A stretch of 64,000 nucleotides of DNA. It comes from Streptomyces sp. HUAS MG91 (GTDB lineage: Bacteria; Actinomycetota; Actinomycetes; Streptomycetales; Streptomycetaceae). Under the pieces are notes generated by a model. That model had not been told where the DNA came from and did no database searches. It worked only from the letters and a program-made list of their open reading frames with translations. The stretch spans positions 7,254,001 to 7,318,000 of the forward strand of contig NZ_CP159534.1 in assembly GCF_040529335.1 (NCBI RefSeq), read 5' to 3'. This document shows, piece after piece, positions 16,579 through 24,777 of the stretch; the first letter of the stretch is position 1, and every line of letters begins with the position of its first letter. A program made the position numbers and the translations under genes.

Positions 16579-18204
16579 CTACAGGTCGGCGGCGCGATGC
16601 GTCACCCGTCCGTCCACCACCGTCAACCGCACCGGAATGTCCGGCAGTTCGACAGCGGGGGCGGTGACAGGATCCCCGCCGAACACGGTCAGATCGGCGC
16701 GGTACCCCACGCCGATCCGCCCGGCGACCGCCTCCTCGCCGGAGGCGTACGCCGGGTTCACCGTCATCGCGCGCAGCGCCTCCAGGCCGGTCAGCGCCTG
16801 GTCCGGGCCGTGCGGCGGCAGGGTCAGGTCGCGGCTCGGGCGGCGGTGGCGGGCGCCCGCCAGGACGCCGAGCGGCGGGTAGGGGGCGATGGGCCAGTCC
16901 GAGCCGAGGACGACCCGCGCCCCCGCGTCCCACAGGTCGCGGCAGCGCCAGGCCCGCCCGGCGCGCTCCTCGCCGAGCCGTCGCGACCAGTTGTCGGTGT
17001 GGTCGGCGCGGGTGAAGTCGCAGCAGTGGGTGGGCTGCATGGAGGCCACGACGTCCAGCTCGGCGAACCGGCGCACGGTGTCGTCGGGGACCGTCTCGAT
17101 GTGCTCGACCCGGTGACGTACGCCGCCCGGACTCCCAGCCCGTGCCTTCGCCACCGAGTCGAGGACGTGCCGGACCGCCGCGTCACCGATCGCGTGCGTG
17201 GCCGTCTGCACGCCGGCGCGGTGCAGTTCGCCGATGACGTGCGTGTACGCGGCCGGGTCCGGCCAGAACGCGTGCGTCGACTCGCCGTGGCAGTCGGGCC
17301 GCTCCAGCCAGGCCGTGCCGTTGTCGATGGTGCCGTCCATGAACAGCTTCACCCCGGCGACCTGCCACAACGCGCCGCCGGTGCCCTGGAGTTCGATGAG
17401 CGCGCGCAGCGCGTCGGCGTCGGCGCCCGGCTGGCACCAGGGCGCGACGCGCAGCCGCACCGGCAGTTCGCCCGCCTCGTCGAGCTCCCGGTACAGGTCG
17501 AGGCTGTCCCCGTTCGCGTCCATCGCGTGCCCGCCGGTCAGGCCCGATGCGGCCATCGCGCGCAGCACCGCCGCGAGCCGGTCGCGCCGTTCGGCGCGGG
17601 TCGGCTGCGGCGCGGCCCGCTCGACGAGTTCGCAGGCCGCGTCCTCCAGGAGCAGTCCGGTGGGCCGGCCGCGGTCGTCGCAGACCACCTCGGCGGCCTG
17701 GTCGAAGGTGCGCGGGCCGTCCACGCCGGCGAGTTCGAGGGCGCGCGGGCTCGCCAGCATCGAGTGGGCGTCGAAGAGCAGGAGCAGCGCGGGGACGCCG
17801 TCGAGCACGGGGGACAGCGCGGCGGCCTCCACCGGGCGGTCGCCGAAGACGTTCGGGTCCAGGCCCCACGCGTGCAGCCACGCCCCGGGCGCCAGGGTCT
17901 TCCTGTGCCGGGCCAGCGCCTCCCGTACGTCGTTCAGGTCCGCGCAGCCGGAGAGGTCGAGGCCGTGGGTGAGTTCGGCGCCGTGGGCGGGGTGGATGTG
18001 GCCGTCCACCAGGCCCGGGGTGACGGTCGCGCCCTTGAGGTCCAGCGTGGTGGTGGCCGGGCCCGCGAGGGCGCGGATCTCCCGGTCGTCGCCGAGGGCG
18101 CCGATGCGGCCGTCGGGGCCGACGGACAGGGCCGTGTACGGGAGGGCTTCGCCGGTCTCCGGGTTCTGGAGGCGGGCGTCGAGGAGGATCAGGCGGGGGT
18201 GCAT
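16579..18204 (-). CDS. Amidohydrolase family 3 (YtcJ-like) metal-dependent hydrolase
   Basis: This 541-residue composite-domain amidohydrolase has the N-terminal metal motif GLVDGHIHPAHG, the middle segments THAIGDAAVRHVLD and HRVEHIETVPDD, and the late aspartate in VVLGSDWPIAPYPPLGVL. The C-terminus returns to the small beta-sandwich (GYRADLTVFGGDP). Members hydrolyse amides or formamide-like bonds, but the substrate of this one cannot be read from sequence. It lies on the same strand as the TetR gene, separated by the repeat-rich stretch 18205-18426, and a permease of the purine/cytosine class is divergent from that TetR gene. A function in catabolism of a nitrogen compound is therefore a reasonable inference. 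Confidence 0.87.
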   Translation of the reverse strand: MHPRLILLDARLQNPETGEALPYTALSVGPDGRIGALGDDREIRALAGPATTTLDLKGATVTPGLVDGHIHPAHGAELTHGLDLSGCADLNDVREALARHRKTLAPGAWLHAWGLDPNVFGDRPVEAAALSPVLDGVPALLLLFDAHSMLASPRALELAGVDGPRTFDQAAEVVCDDRGRPTGLLLEDAACELVERAAPQPTRAERRDRLAAVLRAMAASGLTGGHAMDANGDSLDLYRELDEAGELPVRLRVAPWCQPGADADALRALIELQGTGGALWQVAGVKLFMDGTIDNGTAWLERPDCHGESTHAFWPDPAAYTHVIGELHRAGVQTATHAIGDAAVRHVLDSVAKARAGSPGGVRHRVEHIETVPDDTVRRFAELDVVASMQPTHCCDFTRADHTDNWSRRLGEERAGRAWRCRDLWDAGARVVLGSDWPIAPYPPLGVLAGARHRRPSRDLTLPPHGPDQALTGLEALRAMTVNPAYASGEEAVAGRIGVGYRADLTVFGGDPVTAPAVELPDIPVRLTVVDGRVTHRAADL

Positions 18205-18247
18205 GGGGCTCCGCGGGTTGGTTCGGGTGCGGGTGGTCGGTGGCTGG

Positions 18248-18430
18248 GCGCGCGGTTCCTCGCGCCCCTCGCCCGCCGTTCTGGTGGGCTGGTGGGTGTT
18301 GGCGGGTGCGGGTCGTGGGTGGTTGCCCGCGCGGTTCCTCGCGCCCCTCGCCCACTGGGGTGGTGGGTTGGGATTTGGTGGCGGGTGCGGGGTGTCGGGG
18401 GTGGATCGCGCGGTTCCCCGCGCCCCTTAC
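18248..18430. repeat. 79-base tandem repeat built on the dispersed GC-rich element
   Basis: The core GCGCGGTTCC(T/C)CGCGCCCC begins at 18250, 18329 and 18408, exactly 79 bases apart. The spacers are also related (each contains a GGCGGGTGCGGG run). The last copy begins directly after the TetR stop codon on the minus strand. The unit belongs to the same family as the inverted repeats at 2407 and 56817. Confidence 0.75.
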
Positions 18431-19059
18431 GGGGCGCCCAATGTTCCTGGGGGCAGGGACAGTTCGCGTTCTGCCGTCGTGATGGCCATGCGGGCCACCG
18501 CTGGGGGGAGCTCCTCCGGGGTCAGGGTGCCGTCCGCGCTCAGGCCGTCCAGGACGACCAGGATCTGGAGGGCGACGACCACCGGGTCGGGGGTGCGGAA
18601 CTCGCCGCGGTCGACGCCGTCCGCGATCAGGTTCGAGAGGCGGGCGCGCCAGGCGGCCTCCTGCTCGGCGACCTGTGCGCGCAGCGCCGGGCGGTGGCGG
18701 CCGAGGTGGCGGGCGTTGATCCACAGGGCGCTGATGTCGTCCCATGCCGGATCGCCCGTCGTGCGGGCCAGGAAACGGGCCAGGTGCTCCGTCGGGGTGC
18801 CGGTGGAGCGCTCCGCCGGGATGAGCGCGTCCAGCTCCGCCGTCGCCGCCGTGCCGAACGCCTCCGCGACCAGCTCCTCCGCCGAGGGGAAGTAGTGGCT
18901 CACGAGCCCGGGGCGGACGTCGAGATCGTCGCCGATGCGGCGCAGCGTGATGCCCTCCAGACCTTCGGAAAGCGCAATCGCGGCGGCCGACGCAACGATT
19001 TCCGCACGTCTGGCGGCCGGAGACTTTCGAATTCGCTTGCGCTCAACGCTTGACGACAT
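18427..19059 (-). CDS. TetR-family transcriptional regulator
   Basis: This 210-residue regulator has an N-terminal HTH: RRAEIVASAAAIALSEGLEG, then ITLRRIGDDLDVRPGLVSHYF with the usual S-HYF recognition-helix end. The C-terminal ligand domain is divergent. I chose the ATG at 19059 (MSSSVERKRI). The frame can be extended to a TTG at 19095, but that would run across the inverted repeat 19070-19091. It is divergent from the NCS1 permease and shares a strand with the amidohydrolase, so it probably controls both. Confidence 0.88.
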   Translation of the reverse strand: MSSSVERKRIRKSPAARRAEIVASAAAIALSEGLEGITLRRIGDDLDVRPGLVSHYFPSAEELVAEAFGTAATAELDALIPAERSTGTPTEHLARFLARTTGDPAWDDISALWINARHLGRHRPALRAQVAEQEAAWRARLSNLIADGVDRGEFRTPDPVVVALQILVVLDGLSADGTLTPEELPPAVARMAITTAERELSLPPGTLGAP

Positions 19060-19069
19060 GCCCGGCACG

Positions 19070-19091
19070 TTATTGAGTGTGCGACCAATAA
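19070..19091. promoter_or_regulatory. Candidate TetR operator
   Basis: TTATTG and CAATAA are perfect 6-base arms separated by 10 bases. The site is AT-rich within a very GC-rich region and sits in the 81 bases between the TetR and permease starts. This is the usual geometry for a TetR autoregulatory operator. Confidence 0.55.
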
Positions 19092-19140
19092 GCAAGCAGG
19101 CGGATCGGTCAAGTACCGCTCAGCACCCTCGGAGGGCTCG

Positions 19141-20586
19141 ATGGCGTCCACACTTCCCGATCCGTCACCGCACACCGGCGCGGCCGCGACCGCCGCGCCC
19201 GATGACCACCGGGCCGGCCGGATCGAGGCCCACGGCATCGACGTGATCCCGGACGCGGACCGGCGCGGCAGGGCGAGCGAACTGTTCGCGGTGTGGGCCG
19301 CGACGGGCGTGAACTATCTGAGCCTGGTCGTCGGCGGCTCGCTGGTCCTGATGGGCCTCGCCCTCTGGCAGGCGATCGCCGTCCTCGTCGTGGGCAGCCT
19401 GTTCTCGGTCCTCACCGGTCTGCTCGCGATACCCGGCCCGGCCGCCGGCGCGCCCAGCGAAGTGGTCACCCGCGCGCTCTTCGGCGTCATCGGCAACCGC
19501 GTGAACAACGCGATCACCGGCTGGCTGATCTCCGTCTGCTACTTCGCGCTCAACCTGTCCGCCGCGGCCGTCGCCGCCTTCTCCCTCGTCGCGCGGGCCG
19601 GGATCACCGTGAACACCCCGGTCAAGGTCGTCGTGATCGTCGTCATCGCCGCGCTCACGCTCACCATCAGCGTCTACGGCCACGCCATGATCGTGAAGCT
19701 GTACCTCCCCATCACGCTGGCCCTCGCGGCGGTCTTCGCCGTGGTCGCCGTCGTCGTCGTACGGCACGCCGACTTCGGTTACGTGCCGGACCACCCGCTC
19801 ACCGGCGCTCCCCTCTGGGCCGCCGTGCTCGCCGGGGTCACGATGGTCGCCTCGGCCCCGCTCTCGTACACCACCAGCGCGGACTTCTCCCGCTACCTGC
19901 CGCGCACGACGCCCAAGCGCGCGATCATCGGCTGGACCGCCCTCGGCAACTTCGTCTCGGGCCTGCTCACCTGCCTCATCGGCGTCCTCGCCGCGACCGC
20001 CGTCGACATGACCGACCCGCAGTCGGCCCTGGAGTCGATCCTGCCCGGCTGGTTCACGCCCCTCTTCCTGCTCGCCCTCGTCCTCGGCACCATCGCCGTC
20101 AACGCCCTCACCGCCTACAGCGCCGGCCTCGCCCTCCAGGCCGTCGGCCTCACCATCCGCCGCCAGGTCAGCGTCCTGTTCGACGGCACGGTCGCCATCG
20201 CGCTCACCCTGTACGGCCTGCTGATCTCCAACTTCCTCGACACGGTCAACAACGTCCTGCAACTGACCGTCGTACTGCTCGGCCCGTCCGTCGCCGTCTA
20301 CGCCACCGACATCGTCCTGCGCCGCAACCGCTACGACGGCCCGGCGCTGTGCGACGAGAGCCCCGGCGGCCCGTTCTGGTACCGCGGCGGCGTCAACTGG
20401 GCGGGCGCGTTCTCCCTGCTGGCCGGCTCGGGCACGGCCGCGCTCTGTGTGAACACCCTCTACACCGGGCCGATCGCCGCCGCGCTCGACGGCGTGGACC
20501 TCGCGCTGCCGGTCGGCATGGTGGTGTCCTGCGTGTGCTACTGGCTGACGATGCGCCGCTCCCTGGCCGCGATCGCCCGCGACTGA
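19141..20586 (+). CDS. NCS1-family purine/cytosine-type permease
   Basis: This 481-residue integral membrane protein has about 12 hydrophobic helices and the NCS1 hallmarks GVNYLSLVVGGSLVLMGL near the first helix, ALFGVIGNRVNN and APLSYTTSADFSRYLP in the middle. These transporters import nucleobases, allantoin or related heterocycles with cations. GGAGGG stands just before the ATG. The neighbouring amidohydrolase and TetR regulator suggest that the three genes handle one nitrogen compound; which one is not visible. Confidence 0.88.
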   Translation: MASTLPDPSPHTGAAATAAPDDHRAGRIEAHGIDVIPDADRRGRASELFAVWAATGVNYLSLVVGGSLVLMGLALWQAIAVLVVGSLFSVLTGLLAIPGPAAGAPSEVVTRALFGVIGNRVNNAITGWLISVCYFALNLSAAAVAAFSLVARAGITVNTPVKVVVIVVIAALTLTISVYGHAMIVKLYLPITLALAAVFAVVAVVVVRHADFGYVPDHPLTGAPLWAAVLAGVTMVASAPLSYTTSADFSRYLPRTTPKRAIIGWTALGNFVSGLLTCLIGVLAATAVDMTDPQSALESILPGWFTPLFLLALVLGTIAVNALTAYSAGLALQAVGLTIRRQVSVLFDGTVAIALTLYGLLISNFLDTVNNVLQLTVVLLGPSVAVYATDIVLRRNRYDGPALCDESPGGPFWYRGGVNWAGAFSLLAGSGTAALCVNTLYTGPIAAALDGVDLALPVGMVVSCVCYWLTMRRSLAAIARD

Positions 20587-20604
20587 TCGCGGGACCCCGT
20601 CCCC

Positions 20605-21372
20605 TCACGCACCCCGCTCTCCCGGCGGCAGCAGCAGCACCTCCAGCGCCCGCGCGCAGGACCTGGCCCGTTCCAGGAACCACGGGATGCGGGTGTCGGG
20701 CAGCAGCTCCGGCGTCGTACGCACCGCGAGCGCGAACCGGGCGTGGGACGCGTGATCGAGGACCGGCACCGCGAGAGTGCGCACCCCGTGTGCGGACTCG
20801 CCGTCGTTGAGGGCGTGCCCGGTCCGCCTTACGTGCGCCAACTCCCGCTCCAGTGAAGCGCGTTCCACGATGGTGCGGTCGGTGAAGGCGTGCAGCGGCG
20901 GCAGCGTGCCGAGGTCCCCGTCGCCCGGGCGCGGCCACGCGAGCAGGACCTTCCCGAGCGCCGTGGAGTGCAGCGGGCGGCGCAGCCCCACCTTCGGGGT
21001 GACCGAGCCGCCCGCCACGATCACCGCGTACGGGCCGCTGCGCAGCGCGAGATCGGCGGTGGCACCGGTGCGCTCGGCCAGGTCGGCGAGTTCCGGCGCG
21101 GCCAGGTGCAGGCCACGCTGGTGGTACGAGAGCCGGCCCAGCTCGGTCACCGCCGGACCGAGCCGGTAGCGGGCCGTGCGGAAGTCCTGCTCCAGGAAGC
21201 CCGCCGCGAGCAGGGTGCGGGCGAGCCGGTGCGCCGTGGAACCGGACAGCTCCAGGCGCCGGGCCAGATCGGCGGCGCTCAGATCGGGCCCGTTGTCGTG
21301 GAAGCAGTGCAGCAGGTCCAGGGCACGGCGCACGGCCTGGGAACCGGAGGGCGGGCGGGGGACATCGGTCAC
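20605..21372 (-). CDS. IclR-family transcriptional regulator
   Basis: This 255-residue protein has a winged HTH (SQAVRRALDLLHCFHDNGPD, then LSAADLARRLELSGSTAHRLARTLLAAGFLE) and the IclR ligand domain (LHSTALGKVLLAW, ALNDGESAHGVRTLAVPV). The GTG at 21372 gives the normal family length; a longer open frame continues upstream through non-coding-looking, Pro-rich sequence. It is divergent from the leader peptide and organosulfur operon, and the duplicated TCCCACATCG motif between them is a candidate binding site. Control of sulfur-source use is inferred from position. Confidence 0.87.
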   Translation of the reverse strand: MTDVPRPPSGSQAVRRALDLLHCFHDNGPDLSAADLARRLELSGSTAHRLARTLLAAGFLEQDFRTARYRLGPAVTELGRLSYHQRGLHLAAPELADLAERTGATADLALRSGPYAVIVAGGSVTPKVGLRRPLHSTALGKVLLAWPRPGDGDLGTLPPLHAFTDRTIVERASLERELAHVRRTGHALNDGESAHGVRTLAVPVLDHASHARFALAVRTTPELLPDTRIPWFLERARSCARALEVLLLPPGERGA

Positions 21373-21531
21373 GGCGGGCCCAAAGGGGGAGGGGAGAGGA
21401 CAGGGGCTGGAGACGGGCCGGGGGCAGGAGAGGGGCGGGGGACACGAGCGCGGGGACGACAGGAAACGTCCCACATCGCGGCACCGCCGGACACCCCAGG
21501 ACCCCTGGTGCAACAGTGCGTTCACACCCGC

Positions 21532-21546
21532 TCCCACATCGTGGGA
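21532..21546. promoter_or_regulatory. Inverted repeat upstream of the sulfur leader peptide (candidate IclR operator)
   Basis: TCCCAC-ATC-GTGGGA is a perfect palindrome with 6-base arms. Its left ten bases, TCCCACATCG, recur at 21469, 63 bases earlier. A weak promoter (TTGCCG at 21553 and AAGTCT 18 bases later) follows immediately, so a bound regulator would affect transcription of the leader and operon. Confidence 0.45.
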
Positions 21547-21639
21547 CGTCGCTTGCCGCCCGGTCGGGGCGCGTGCAAGTCTGCCGCCACACCGCACCGA
21601 CCGTGCCAGTTCCGGACATCCGGGGAAGGGAGCCGCGCC

Positions 21640-21753
21640 ATGCACCGTCAGCACCGCACCGCGCCCGCCGCCCGCCCGGTCCCGGCCGCCTTCACGCTGC
21701 GCCGCCACATCGATCTGGCCCGCGTGACCAGCGCCTCCTGTCGCCGCGCCTGA
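21640..21753 (+). CDS. Cysteine-type leader peptide upstream of the organosulfur operon
   Basis: This 37-codon ORF has a strong ribosome site (GGGGAAGGGAG) before its ATG. It ends in LRRHIDLARVTSASCRRA. The pattern R-H-x-D-L-x-R-(5)-C near the end is the signature I know from actinobacterial putative leader peptides found before sulfur and cysteine genes. In those, a ribosome paused at the cysteine codon is thought to tune downstream expression. The operon starts 110 bases later and encodes sulfur scavenging, which fits. It is too short to be recognised by length alone; motif and context carry the call. Confidence 0.75.
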   Translation: MHRQHRTAPAARPVPAAFTLRRHIDLARVTSASCRRA

Positions 21754-21863
21754 CGCGCCGCCGCACAGCGCTCCTCACCTCACCCCGCTCTCCGGTCGCC
21801 GCCCGCGGGCCGTCGCCCGCCCGCGCATCCCCCTGCCCCGAACCCTGACACCCGGGACCCGCC

Positions 21864-22880
21864 ATGCCCTCGCACGCCCCGACCCGCACCACCCCCGACA
21901 CCCTCTGGTTCACCCGCTGTCCCGTCCCCACGGCCACCGGCATCGCCGCGGACCGCCGCTGGCTCGCCGCCGAGTTCGCCGCCGACGGCATCGCCGTACG
22001 GTCGCTCCAGGACGCCGCGCCCGACGTCGACCGCCGCACCCACTACACGCACGCCCTGCCGGGACTGTTCCGCGAGGGCGGCAACGTGCCCGCGCTGTGG
22101 GCCCGTTCGCGCGGCGAGGAGACCCGGCTCATCGGGCTGACCTGGATCGAGGAGCGCCAGGCCGTCCTCGTCGCCCCGGACAGCGCGGTGCGCGCCGCCG
22201 GAGACCTGCGCGGCCTGCGCCTCGCCGTGCCCCGGCACACCATCGCCATCGACTTCTGGCGGGCCATGGCGCTGCGCGGCTTCGAGGGCGCCCTCGCCTC
22301 CGCCGGTCTCACCCTGGACGACGCCCGCCCCGTCGACGTACCCGCCGACGGACACGAAGGGCAGTGGGCCGCCGAACTGGCCGCGCTGCGCCGCGGCGAC
22401 GTCGACGCCGTCTACGTCAAGGGCGCCCTCGCCGTCGAGGCGGCCCGCCGCGCCGGAGCCCGCGTCGCCGTGGAACTCGACGAGCTGCCCGACCGGACGC
22501 ACCGCGTCAACAACGGCACGCCCCGCCCCATCACCGTCCACCAGCGGCTCCTCGACGACCGGCCCGACCTCGTCGACCGGTTCCTCGCCGTGCTGCTGCG
22601 CGCCGCCGACTGGGCCGCCGGACACCCCGGCGACGTGGCCCGCATCCTCGGCGCCGAGACCGGCGCCGGAGCCGAGGGCGTCGCGGGCGCCTACCGCCCC
22701 GGCACCCACCGCACCCTCCACCCCGACCTCTCCGCCGACCGCCTCGACCTGCTCGCCCGGCAGGAGGACGCCCTGCGCGCGCACGGCTTCCTGCCCGACC
22801 CCGTCGACGTGCACACATGGGCCGACCCCGAGCCGCTGCGCCGGGCCCGCCTGCTGCCGACCGCCCCCGAAGGACCGTGA
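21864..22880 (+). CDS. DszB-like desulfinase / SsuA-fold protein
   Basis: This 338-residue protein has the periplasmic-binding-protein fold but no signal peptide, so it should be cytoplasmic. Its pattern follows DszB, the 2-hydroxybiphenyl-2-sulfinate desulfinase: DTLWFTRCPVPTA (Cys19, compare DszB Cys27), RTHYTHALPGLFREGGNVP (His60 and Arg70, the other two DszB catalytic residues), then ETRLIGLTW, AGDLRGLRLAVP and ALRRGDVDAVY. All three catalytic residues being present argues for C-S bond cleavage of a sulfinate, releasing sulfite. It is the first full gene of the operon, after the leader peptide. The alternative is a cytoplasmic sulfonate-binding protein. The true substrate is unknown. Confidence 0.7.
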   Translation: MPSHAPTRTTPDTLWFTRCPVPTATGIAADRRWLAAEFAADGIAVRSLQDAAPDVDRRTHYTHALPGLFREGGNVPALWARSRGEETRLIGLTWIEERQAVLVAPDSAVRAAGDLRGLRLAVPRHTIAIDFWRAMALRGFEGALASAGLTLDDARPVDVPADGHEGQWAAELAALRRGDVDAVYVKGALAVEAARRAGARVAVELDELPDRTHRVNNGTPRPITVHQRLLDDRPDLVDRFLAVLLRAADWAAGHPGDVARILGAETGAGAEGVAGAYRPGTHRTLHPDLSADRLDLLARQEDALRAHGFLPDPVDVHTWADPEPLRRARLLPTAPEGP

Positions 22881-22891
22881 GGACGCCCGCC

Positions 22892-23920
22892 ATGCGCATG
22901 CTGCATCCCGCCACCCGTAACCCCGCCCTCCGCATCCCCGCCGCGCTGACGGCCCTCGCCGCGGTCGCCGCCCTCGCCACCGGCTGCGGCACCTCGCAGG
23001 CCGACGCCGGGAGCGGCGAGGGCAAGCAGGTCACCCTCCGCATCCCCGACCCGGGGAACGCGGGCGTCCTCGCCGTCGGCAAGAAGGACGGCAGCCTCGA
23101 CAAGGCGCTCGCCAAGGTCCACGCCAAGGTCGCGTGGACCGGCAGCGCGGGCCCCTTCGCACCCGCCGCCCAGGCCATGAACGCCGACCAGCTCGACATC
23201 GCCACCGGCTCCATCACCTCCGGCATCACCTCCCTCGCGCAGACCCCCGGCTTCAGCTTCTTCACCGCGACCGCGCCCGACGGGGCCGGCGAGGGCATCC
23301 TCGCCAAGAAGGGGTCCGGCATCGACTCCGTCGACGACCTCGTCGGCAAGAAGGTCGCCGTCAACCAGGGCGGCACCGGCGAATACCTCCTCCTCAAGGC
23401 ACTCGCCGACCGCCACATCCCCGCGTCGAAGGTCGAGCGCGTCTACCTGCGCCCCGACCAGACGGCGGCCGTCTTCAACAGCGGCAAGGTCGACGCGTGG
23501 GCCGTCTGGTCGACGTACTCGGTCGCCGAACTCGGCACCGGGAAGGCCGAGTTCATCGCGACCGGCAAGGAGATCGGCTCCGACAACTACAGCCTCACCG
23601 CCGTCCGCACCGCCTTCGCAGACCGCCACCCCGAGGTCGTCCGCGCCCTCTACGACTACCTCCACACCGCCAGCGCCAAGGAGAAGGCGCACCCGGGCGC
23701 GTACCTGAACGTGAACACCGACGCGGGCCCCCAGGCCCTCACCGGCGCCGCCAGGAAGACCCAGATCGACATCACCCGGCAGGGCGGCACCGTCGAACCC
23801 ATCACCGACGCCGACATCGAGCGGTTCGAGGCCGTCGCCCGCTTCTACGCCGACCAGAAGGTCACCCCGAAGACCGTGGACGTGGCCGCGCACCTCCTCG
23901 ACGTGGAGAAACTGTCATGA
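22892..23920 (+). CDS. Sulfonate/taurine-type ABC substrate-binding lipoprotein
   Basis: The N-terminus MRMLHPATRNPALRIPAALT continues to ...LAAVAALATGCGTSQ, a lipoprotein signal with Cys32. The mature part has SsuA/TauA features (LRIPDPGNAGVLAVGKKDG, VNQGGTGEYLLLKALADR, VDAWAVWSTYSVAELGTG). It should deliver the organosulfur substrate to the membrane permease encoded next. The ATG follows a GAGGA, and its stop overlaps the permease start (ATGA). Confidence 0.88.
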   Translation: MRMLHPATRNPALRIPAALTALAAVAALATGCGTSQADAGSGEGKQVTLRIPDPGNAGVLAVGKKDGSLDKALAKVHAKVAWTGSAGPFAPAAQAMNADQLDIATGSITSGITSLAQTPGFSFFTATAPDGAGEGILAKKGSGIDSVDDLVGKKVAVNQGGTGEYLLLKALADRHIPASKVERVYLRPDQTAAVFNSGKVDAWAVWSTYSVAELGTGKAEFIATGKEIGSDNYSLTAVRTAFADRHPEVVRALYDYLHTASAKEKAHPGAYLNVNTDAGPQALTGAARKTQIDITRQGGTVEPITDADIERFEAVARFYADQKVTPKTVDVAAHLLDVEKLS

Positions 23921-24777
23921 CGGCCGCCGCCACCGAACGGCGGACGACGCGGACGGCGCCGCCCACCTCCCTCGTCGCGCCCCGCCCGCCGCGCGAACGG
24001 CCCCGCCGCCGCGGCTACGCCGTCACCGTCCGCGCCCTCGGCCCGCTCGTCCTGCTCGCGGTCTGGTGGATCGCCTCCGCCACCGGACTGCTCACCAGGG
24101 ACGTCCTCGCCTCCCCGGCCGAAGTCCTCGACGCCGTCGGCGAGTTGTGGGGCAACGGACAGCTGCCCGACGCCCTCGCCACCTCCCTCACCCGCTCCGG
24201 CATCGGCCTCGTCATCGGGCTGACCGCCGGCCTCACCCTCGGGGTCGTCACCGGCTTCACCCGTCTCGGCGACGAACTCCTCGACTCCTCCCTCCAGACC
24301 CTGCGCACCATCCCCTTCCTCTCCCTCGTCCCCCTGTTCATGGTCTGGTTCGGCATCAACGAGACCGCCAAGATCCTCCTCATCGCCGTCGCCACCACCT
24401 TCCCGATGTACGTCTCCACGTACGGCGGCGTCCGCAACGCCGACCGCAAACTCGTCGAGGCCATGCGCAGCTTCGGCATGGGACGCCTCGCGATCGTCCG
24501 CGAGGTCGTCCTGCCCGGCGCGCTGCCGTCGCTGCTCGCGGGGCTGCGGCTGTCGATGACGCTCAGCGTGATCGCCCTGATCGCCGCCGAGGAGATCAAC
24601 GCCACCGCGGGGATCGGGTACTTGATGGCACAGGCGCAGAGCTACGCCCGCACCGACGTCCTCGCCGTCTGCATCCTCGTCTACGGCCTGCTCGGCCTCA
24701 CCGCCGACGCCGTCGTCCGCCTCCTGGAGCGCGCCCTCATGCCCTGGCGGCGCGCCGCGCAGGGAGCCGCCCGATGA
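23917..24777 (+). CDS. ssuC: ABC permease, SsuC/TauC family
   Basis: This 286-residue membrane protein has about six helices and the EAA loop VEAMRSFGMGRLAIVREVVL followed by PGALPSLLAGLRLSM, which contacts the ATPase. The segment TLRTIPFLSLVPLFMVWFGI is typical of SsuC/TauC/NrtB permeases. A basic Pro/Arg-rich N-terminus precedes helix 1. Start and stop both overlap the neighbouring genes by 4 bases. Confidence 0.9.
   Translation: MTAAATERRTTRTAPPTSLVAPRPPRERPRRRGYAVTVRALGPLVLLAVWWIASATGLLTRDVLASPAEVLDAVGELWGNGQLPDALATSLTRSGIGLVIGLTAGLTLGVVTGFTRLGDELLDSSLQTLRTIPFLSLVPLFMVWFGINETAKILLIAVATTFPMYVSTYGGVRNADRKLVEAMRSFGMGRLAIVREVVLPGALPSLLAGLRLSMTLSVIALIAAEEINATAGIGYLMAQAQSYARTDVLAVCILVYGLLGLTADAVVRLLERALMPWRRAAQGAAR

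Noticed and set aside
18240..18430. Tandem repeats as a CRISPR array
   Set aside because: Only three copies, 79-base period with related spacers, no cas genes; the unit belongs to a dispersed terminator-like family.
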